NCBI GenBank assembly: GCA_002331625.1
Contig: DCZN01000128.1
Location: 32,694 to 60,621 of the forward strand
Source of the DNA: Nitrospira sp. UBA2083
Lineage (GTDB): Bacteria; Nitrospirota; Nitrospiria; Nitrospirales; Nitrospiraceae
DNA length: 27,928 bases
Direction: 5' to 3'
This document shows, piece by piece, positions 23,430-27,928 of the stretch; position 1 is the stretch's first letter; each line of letters starts with the position of its first letter. The notes under the pieces were generated by a model. That model saw only the letters and a program-made list of their open reading frames with translations, did no database searches and was not told where the DNA came from. A program made the position numbers and the translations under genes.

Positions 23430-24158
23430 TTAGTGACTGGGACTTGAAAGATCCCGACGACGCGACTGGACCGAGGTGAGCCACTGTTCCAACCGCGCAA
23501 CGACTGAACTCCTCACCCCATGAGCGTTGATGGGCGTTGCGGCACCCACCCAGACAGGAATTTCTTCTGATCCCGGCATGGCAGAGGAGGAACTCTTGGT
23601 TACATTCCGAATCACCTGATCCGATCCACCCCAGGCCGACACCATTGGCTCTTCACACGAGTCATCAGACGTAACATGTGACGGATCTGATTCTGGTGAT
23701 AACGGCCCCTGTGTCTCAACACCTTCCCGAACTGATGTCTTTTCAACGCCTGCTCGAAGAGACAAGGCCTCCTGATCTTGCGGGTTAAGAGCCAAAATGA
23801 CATTGCAGGAACGGATGGCCGCATCCTTGGCCCCTTCGGCCGCGTACAGCTTCGCCAACGTCCGATGCGCTCGGAGATTATCAGGGCTTAATTTGACAGC
23901 CTCTTCCAGTATGGCCTTCGCTTTGATCGGCTGACTCAACTGTTCATAGGCACGGCCTAATGCCACCATGGCCGTAATGAACCCGGGATAGGTCTTCAAT
24001 CCATCTTCGAGAACGGCAACTGCCTCACTCCACATCCCGGCTTTGCCATACTCTTCGGCCAAGGGAATAAATACTTTGGACCCTGGCTCCTTCGCAAACG
24101 CTAAGGCCAACCGATCTATCTCAGCCGCGTTATCTGTTTTCTTGGAACTGGATGCCAT
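23430..24158 (-). CDS. TPR-repeat protein
   Basis: A 242-residue protein with three to four tetratricopeptide repeats over residues 15-125: FIPLAEEYGKAGMWSEAVAVLEDGLKTYP, then AMVALGRAYEQLSQPIKAKAILEEAVKLSP, then AHRTLAKLYAAEGAKDAAIRSCNVILALNP. The remaining C-terminal half is low-complexity, Ser/Glu-rich, ending in a basic segment SVQSRRRDL. TPRs mediate protein-protein contacts; the partner is unknown. It has no signal peptide, so it is probably cytoplasmic. The start ATG 24158 is 8 nt after the coaBC stop, suggesting it is the last gene of the nth-coaBC operon. The frame extends upstream into coaBC. Confidence 0.85.
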   Translation of the reverse strand: MASSSKKTDNAAEIDRLALAFAKEPGSKVFIPLAEEYGKAGMWSEAVAVLEDGLKTYPGFITAMVALGRAYEQLSQPIKAKAILEEAVKLSPDNLRAHRTLAKLYAAEGAKDAAIRSCNVILALNPQDQEALSLRAGVEKTSVREGVETQGPLSPESDPSHVTSDDSCEEPMVSAWGGSDQVIRNVTKSSSSAMPGSEEIPVWVGAATPINAHGVRSSVVARLEQWLTSVQSRRRDLSSPSH

Positions 24159-24166
24159 AGACGGAA

Positions 24167-25411
24167 TCACTCCACAAGTGACGCACGACGAGGCGCACGT
24201 AGGCCACAATCTCGTACTGCATCGAGGATCTCGTCCGCCACTCGTCGCTTCGGCATAAGACCCAAAACCCTCTGTTCACCCGTGGCTGAAAGAATGACCA
24301 CCGCATTGTTATCACTGCCGAATCCCCCTCCCCCTTGCGTCACATCATTGGCCACGATGAGATCCAGTCCCTTGCCTCTCAGCTTGTCCCTCGCATGAGA
24401 CAGGAGCTGTTCGGTTTCTGCGGCGAATCCGACAACAACCTGTGACGTCCGCCTTGCAGACAACATCGTCAGAATGTCCGGTGTGGCTTCGAGCTCGAGA
24501 ACCATTTCAGAGTGACCCTGTTTCTTGAGCTTCTGCCCTACCAGGGTTTTAGGGCGAAAATCGGCGACCGCTGCAGCCATGATCAGCACCGTTGCGGATG
24601 GAAAATGCCGAGACAGCGCATCGGCCATCTCACTGGCCGTATTGACCCGCACAGTCGTGACACCGGGGGGAGGCGTCAGAGCGCAGGGCCCGGTCACCAA
24701 GATCACTTCGGCTCCGCGATCACGTGCGGCTTCTGCAATGGCGTACCCCATCTTTCCCGAGGAATGGTTGGAAATAAACCGAACCGGATCAATGGCTTCT
24801 TGAGTCGGTCCGGCAGAGACCAGCACCCGTTGTCCTTCCCAATCTCGCTGAGGAGTGAGGGCAGCATAGACCGCATCCACGATGCGTGACTCTGCGGAAA
24901 GCCGCCCTTGTGCAATCTGTCCTGATGCCAGTGGACCGACTTCGGGGTCGAGCACGACCACACCGCGATCTCGAAGTGCTTGAACATGTTGAATGACCGT
25001 AGGATGGCTCCACATATCGCCGTCCATAGCGGGAGCGACAATGATGGGGCATCGAACATTCAACAGCATGGTGCTCAACACATCATCCGCCAGACCAAGC
25101 GCCGCCTTAGCCAGAAAATTTGCGGTCGCGGGTGCCACAAGAACGGCATCGGCTCGCTCTGGAATAGCAAGATGCGGCATATCCGCATGAGCCTCAAAGA
25201 GGTCCGTGACAACCCGACTACCTGAGAGGACCTCAAAGGTCAGCGGCGCCACAAATTTTGTCGCGGCCTGCGTCATCACAACTGAGACAGCCGCCCCGTC
25301 TCGCCTCAGCGCACGAAGTACCCCAACAGCCTTGTAACCCGCAATGCTTCCCGTTACCCCCAGAACAAGGTGTTTTCCCCAAAGACCTCTGGGCAACCCC
25401 GTTTCGCTCAC
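24167..25411 (-). CDS. coaBC: CoaBC: phosphopantothenoylcysteine decarboxylase/synthetase
   Basis: A 414-residue bifunctional enzyme of coenzyme A synthesis. The N-terminal flavin decarboxylase part (CoaC) has GVTGSIAGYKA, the catalytic histidine in MPHLAIPERAD, and VAPATANFLAKAALG. The C-terminal synthetase part (CoaB) has SAGPTQEAIDPVRFISNHSSGKMG and ADFRPK...KLKK. Two CoaC motifs differ from the Escherichia coli form: PAMN is PAMD (PAMDGDMW), and the active-site ACG is ASG (PLASGQIAQGRL). Such variants exist in other bacteria, but the mechanism would differ slightly from the textbook one. GTG 25411 is 4 nt after the rpoZ stop, with GAGGAG upstream. Confidence 0.93.
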   Translation of the reverse strand: MSETGLPRGLWGKHLVLGVTGSIAGYKAVGVLRALRRDGAAVSVVMTQAATKFVAPLTFEVLSGSRVVTDLFEAHADMPHLAIPERADAVLVAPATANFLAKAALGLADDVLSTMLLNVRCPIIVAPAMDGDMWSHPTVIQHVQALRDRGVVVLDPEVGPLASGQIAQGRLSAESRIVDAVYAALTPQRDWEGQRVLVSAGPTQEAIDPVRFISNHSSGKMGYAIAEAARDRGAEVILVTGPCALTPPPGVTTVRVNTASEMADALSRHFPSATVLIMAAAVADFRPKTLVGQKLKKQGHSEMVLELEATPDILTMLSARRTSQVVVGFAAETEQLLSHARDKLRGKGLDLIVANDVTQGGGGFGSDNNAVVILSATGEQRVLGLMPKRRVADEILDAVRDCGLRAPRRASLVE

Positions 25412-25415
25412 ATGC

Positions 25416-25775
25416 CTACTCCTCGGTCGGAGACCCTGCCGACTGAGCCGTGTCATCGACGTACACGCTGAGTTCTTTCTTGATCTCCTTCGCATCCTCC
25501 CCTGTCATCATCGCAAGGCGCTCGGTTTCGCCTTCCTTCCCCCGTTTGGCTTCCTTCGTGGCGTCGCGTGCTTCCTTACCGGTCAAATACTGCACGTTCC
25601 CTCTCAGGACCTCATCAAGCGCAACGGTCGTTTCCTTCGTAAATCGAGAAGATCCAACATGTTTAGCCCCCTGGGTCAAGTGCTTTGCCCTTTGCGATGC
25701 GACGATCACCAAACGGTGACGAGAGTCAAATTCATTGGAGGTGTATTGCGGTAATAAATTCAGCATGTCGATCAT
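25416..25775 (-). CDS. rpoZ: RNA polymerase omega subunit
   Basis: A 119-residue omega subunit. The conserved helix SRHRLVIVASQRAKHLTQGA (about 17-36) is followed by KETTVALDEVL and VQYLTGKEARDA, then a long charged tail of Lys/Glu repeats. Omega stabilises the beta-prime subunit and in many bacteria supports ppGpp binding. Position between gmk and coaBC is the classical arrangement (gmk-rpoZ-coaBC), which strengthens the call despite limited sequence conservation. ATG 25775 was chosen to match the family start; ATG 25766 is possible. It is 44 nt downstream of gmk and 4 nt before coaBC. Confidence 0.88.
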   Translation of the reverse strand: MIDMLNLLPQYTSNEFDSRHRLVIVASQRAKHLTQGAKHVGSSRFTKETTVALDEVLRGNVQYLTGKEARDATKEAKRGKEGETERLAMMTGEDAKEIKKELSVYVDDTAQSAGSPTEE

Positions 25776-25819
25776 AGTGTGGCTCGCCCCCTTTACAGTA
25801 AAAATGTGGTTGAAGGTTC

Positions 25820-26506
25820 TCAATCTGCCCGTGTGACGTCTTCATCGAGAAGACCACTCTGTTCAAGCCACTGTCTGTCCAGCCGCTTGGTCTTCAGGCG
25901 TTCCGCTAAAAAAATGCTCTGCAACTCGCGAAGAGACTGTGCAAGATCGTCGTTCCTCACGATGTATGAGTATTCACGAAAACACCAAACCTCTTCTTTC
26001 ACCTTTTGCAATCGACGCAGGATCTCCTCCTTAGAATCTGAGGCCCGGTTCTGAAGTCGCGCACGCAGAATATCCACGGAGGGAGGCAAGATGAAAATCG
26101 AGACCGCATCAAGAAACTGCTTCTTGATTTGGAGTGCACCCTGGACATCGATTTCAAGCAAGACGTCGATGCCCTGTTCAATCTTACTCACGAGAGGGGT
26201 TCGAGGAGTCCCATACCAGTGGCTGTAGACATGCGCATATTCCACAAACTCATCCCTCGCCACCATATCCTTGAACACTTGTTCGTCGATAAAGAAGTAT
26301 TCGCGTCCGTGCTCTTCTCCAGGTCGAGGCCTTCGCGTCGTACATGAGATCGAATGCCAGATCCCGGACATCGAGTCCACAATTTGCTTGCACAAGGTGG
26401 TCTTGCCGGCTCCTGATGGTGCGGAAATGATGTACAAGATTCCCGGAGCATGCTGCCTCCCAATCACGCCCCTGGGGTGATTACGTATGGGTGCCGCGGT
26501 GCTCAT
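25820..26506 (-). CDS. gmk: Guanylate kinase
   Basis: A 228-residue kinase that phosphorylates GMP to GDP with ATP. The P-loop SAPSGAGKTTL is at 28-38, GMP-binding SCTTRRPRPGEEHGREYFFI follows, and HVYSHWYGTP with the later LEIDVQGA are typical. The N-terminus is about 20 residues longer than usual, and the C-terminus also extends about 20 residues. ATG 26506 overlaps the yicC stop as ATGA, supporting the start. Together with rpoZ and coaBC it forms a widely conserved gene order. Confidence 0.96.
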   Translation of the reverse strand: MSTAAPIRNHPRGVIGRQHAPGILYIISAPSGAGKTTLCKQIVDSMSGIWHSISCTTRRPRPGEEHGREYFFIDEQVFKDMVARDEFVEYAHVYSHWYGTPRTPLVSKIEQGIDVLLEIDVQGALQIKKQFLDAVSIFILPPSVDILRARLQNRASDSKEEILRRLQKVKEEVWCFREYSYIVRNDDLAQSLRELQSIFLAERLKTKRLDRQWLEQSGLLDEDVTRAD

Positions 26507-27381
26507 TCGACGTTCTGCACCTGTTCACGCACGCGTTCCAGCTCGGCTTTCATGCGCACGACTTCCGCAGTGATCGCACTATCATTGGCTTTCGACCCGA
26601 TCGTATTCACCTCACGCCCCATTTCCTGAAGGAGGAAATCCAGTGTTTTCCCGACTGGCTCATTGCTGGGCACAGCCTGGCTAAACTGTACCATATGCGC
26701 ATCCAATCTGACCAATTCTTCTGTAATGTCACACCGGTCCGCATAAAGGGCCAGCTCCTGATGAAGGCGAGGAAGATCTGGAATAGAGTCCCCCAACAAT
26801 TTTTCCACTCGAAGCTTCATCCGTTCAAACGTTTCTCTCCCCACCGCTGGAGCACGGTTGGAAATCACGATGTGACTGTTACGTACACTCTGGACTCGAT
26901 CCAAAATATCTTGGGCGATCAGCCCACCCTCTTTCTTCCGCATGGTGGCCATCGCAAGCACCGCTTTCGCTCCCAACCGTTCGACGAATTTAAGGAGCTT
27001 AGGATCGTCAGCCGGCTGGTCAGACAGCGTAATAATATCTCGGAATCCGGCGATCAGCCCGATATCAATCGACCCTTTAAGTTTCAGTGTGCGCTGGAGT
27101 GTACGAAGGGCTTGATGGTACTGTTTTGCCAAATGCGCGTCAAGTTGAGGCGTACGGACACTGCCTCGACTCCCTTGCAGCGACACCGTGACATCGACCC
27201 TTCCACGGGTACAGTGTTGCTGAATCATTTTCTTGAAGACTTCCTCTAAAACCCCCATCGATTTGGGTAGACGAATCGATGTCTCCAGGAAACGATGATT
27301 GACTGATCTCACCTCGATCGTCACCATCGTCTCTAACCAGGCTCCTTGACATCGACCAAATCCGGTCATGCTTGTAATCAT
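26503..27381 (-). CDS. yicC: YicC-family endoribonuclease
   Basis: A 292-residue YicC/YloC-family protein. The N-terminus MITSMTGFGR is the family signature and the C-terminal DUF1732 domain carries EVNTIGSKANDSAITAEVVRMKAELERVREQVQN, both strongly conserved. Characterised members are endoribonucleases that degrade small RNAs such as RyhB in Escherichia coli. The start ATG 27381 overlaps the upstream nth stop as ATGA. The alternative ATG at 27369 is less likely. Its stop overlaps the gmk start in the same way, giving tight translational coupling through nth-yicC-gmk. Confidence 0.95.
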   Translation of the reverse strand: MITSMTGFGRCQGAWLETMVTIEVRSVNHRFLETSIRLPKSMGVLEEVFKKMIQQHCTRGRVDVTVSLQGSRGSVRTPQLDAHLAKQYHQALRTLQRTLKLKGSIDIGLIAGFRDIITLSDQPADDPKLLKFVERLGAKAVLAMATMRKKEGGLIAQDILDRVQSVRNSHIVISNRAPAVGRETFERMKLRVEKLLGDSIPDLPRLHQELALYADRCDITEELVRLDAHMVQFSQAVPSNEPVGKTLDFLLQEMGREVNTIGSKANDSAITAEVVRMKAELERVREQVQNVE

Positions 27382-27928
27382 TTCGACTGTTTTCCTTCCC
27401 ATGGGCAGACATCGTACATCAGACAGCTCAGGCAGCGGGGTTTCCTCGCAAGACAGACATATCGGCCATGAAGCAAGAGGCGTTGAGAAATATCCGTCCA
27501 CTCCGCCTCCGAATACAGCGACTGAAGATCATGCTCGATTTGCTCGGGATTTTGTGAACGAGTCAAGGCTAAGCGATTTGCGACGCGCCTCACATGGGTA
27601 TCGACGACGACCCCCGGCTTTCCAAATGCCCCTCCGAGAAGCACATTCGCGGTTTTCCGCCCGACACCAGGAATCGATGTCAGCTCCTCCATCGTGTCAG
27701 GGACATGACCGCCGAAGCGCGTCGAGACGGCCTGCGCACAACCGAGCAAATTCTTCGCCTTGCTCTTATAAAATCCCGTCGATCGGATCAGCGCCTCCAG
27801 TTCGGTTGTTGCTGCCGTTGCCATCATCTGTGGTGTTGGATACCGTGCAAACAATGCCGGCGTGACCTGATTCACACGCTGGTCCGTGCATTGCGCCGAG
27901 AGAATTGTGGCAACCACGAGTTCCCATG
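27378..27928 (-). CDS. nth: Endonuclease III (5' part outside window)
   Basis: A DNA glycosylase/AP lyase repairing oxidised pyrimidines. The window holds the C-terminal 183 or so codons; the N-terminal region runs off the right edge. Seen are LVVATILSAQCTD, the helix-hairpin-helix LTSIPGVGRKTANVLL with the catalytic lysine, VVVDTHVRRVANRL with the catalytic aspartate, and the C-terminal iron-sulfur cluster ligands CX6CX2CX5C (CLARKPRCLSCLMYDVC). All key residues are present. Its stop overlaps the yicC start by 4 bp, making nth the first visible gene of the nth-yicC-gmk-rpoZ-coaBC-TPR operon. Confidence 0.95.
   Translation of the reverse strand, partial: WELVVATILSAQCTDQRVNQVTPALFARYPTPQMMATAATTELEALIRSTGFYKSKAKNLLGCAQAVSTRFGGHVPDTMEELTSIPGVGRKTANVLLGGAFGKPGVVVDTHVRRVANRLALTRSQNPEQIEHDLQSLYSEAEWTDISQRLLLHGRYVCLARKPRCLSCLMYDVCPWEGKQSK

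Noticed and set aside
25412..25495. N-terminal extension of CoaBC
   Set aside because: It would lie inside rpoZ, is Arg-rich and does not match the family; GTG 25411 is preceded by a ribosome-binding site.
1..27928. CRISPR array, prophage or insertion sequence with transposase
   Set aside because: No regularly spaced short repeats, no transposase or integrase frames and no phage structural genes were seen.

Overview
The window reads like a chromosomal segment of a Nitrospira-like bacterium (phylum Nitrospirota). This is an inference from gene content and protein style: a cytoplasmic chlorite-dismutase/HemQ-family protein, DUF1566 and DUF3703 proteins, split MacA/MacB export genes, a divergent HD-GYP protein and several lineage-type hypotheticals, in moderately GC-rich DNA. 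No marker gene here proves the assignment. Both strands are densely coded. The exceptions are two stretches on either side of one DUF1566 gene (5564-6593 and 7116-7701).

Layout. (1) 1-4482, plus strand: a HemQ-like heme protein ending in a strong terminator, two unrecognised proteins, then three exported proteins: an OB-fold protein, a BamE-like lipoprotein and an internally duplicated barrel-like protein. (2) 4476-5339, minus: a short-chain dehydrogenase. (3) 5434-7701: an elongator tRNA-Met gene followed by a diverged, duplicated non-coding repeat (about 250 bp, copies near 5564 and 7321) that brackets an 18-bp palindrome, a hairpin-rich non-coding stretch and a secreted DUF1566 protein. 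This is the least explained part of the window. (4) 7702-12798: a DUF3703 gene; a two-domain FtsX-type ABC permease broken by an in-frame amber codon; a LuxR-type HTH protein; and a class 1A dihydroorotate dehydrogenase translationally coupled to a LolD/YbbA-type ABC ATPase. (5) 12931-16767, plus: ComF, an FmdB zinc ribbon, an excisionase-type HTH, an orphan MraZ, a RusA-type nuclease and an HD-GYP protein. (6) 16776-20081, minus: MacA adaptor, MacB ATPase and MacB permease. (7) 20281-23322, minus: aroQ-efp-accB-accC. (8) 23430-27928, minus: nth-yicC-gmk-rpoZ-coaBC-TPR, a tight housekeeping operon with start/stop overlaps.

How the genes fit together. The right third is core metabolism: the first step of fatty acid synthesis (accB, accC), translation of polyproline stretches (efp), shikimate pathway (aroQ), CoA synthesis (coaBC), GMP phosphorylation (gmk), an RNA polymerase subunit (rpoZ), RNA turnover (yicC) and base-excision repair (nth). 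The middle holds two ABC export systems of the FtsX/MacB superfamily, one of which appears inactivated. Several promoters share a CTAGAAT or CTAGACT-like -10 element. Most starts were chosen from ribosome-binding sites, 4-bp ATGA/GTGA overlaps or family N-termini; four genes of the accBC/efp/coaBC group start with GTG.

Strongest leads: the tRNA-linked duplicated repeat around the DUF1566 gene, the amber-interrupted permease, the orphan MraZ/HTH/RusA cluster and the internally duplicated exported protein.
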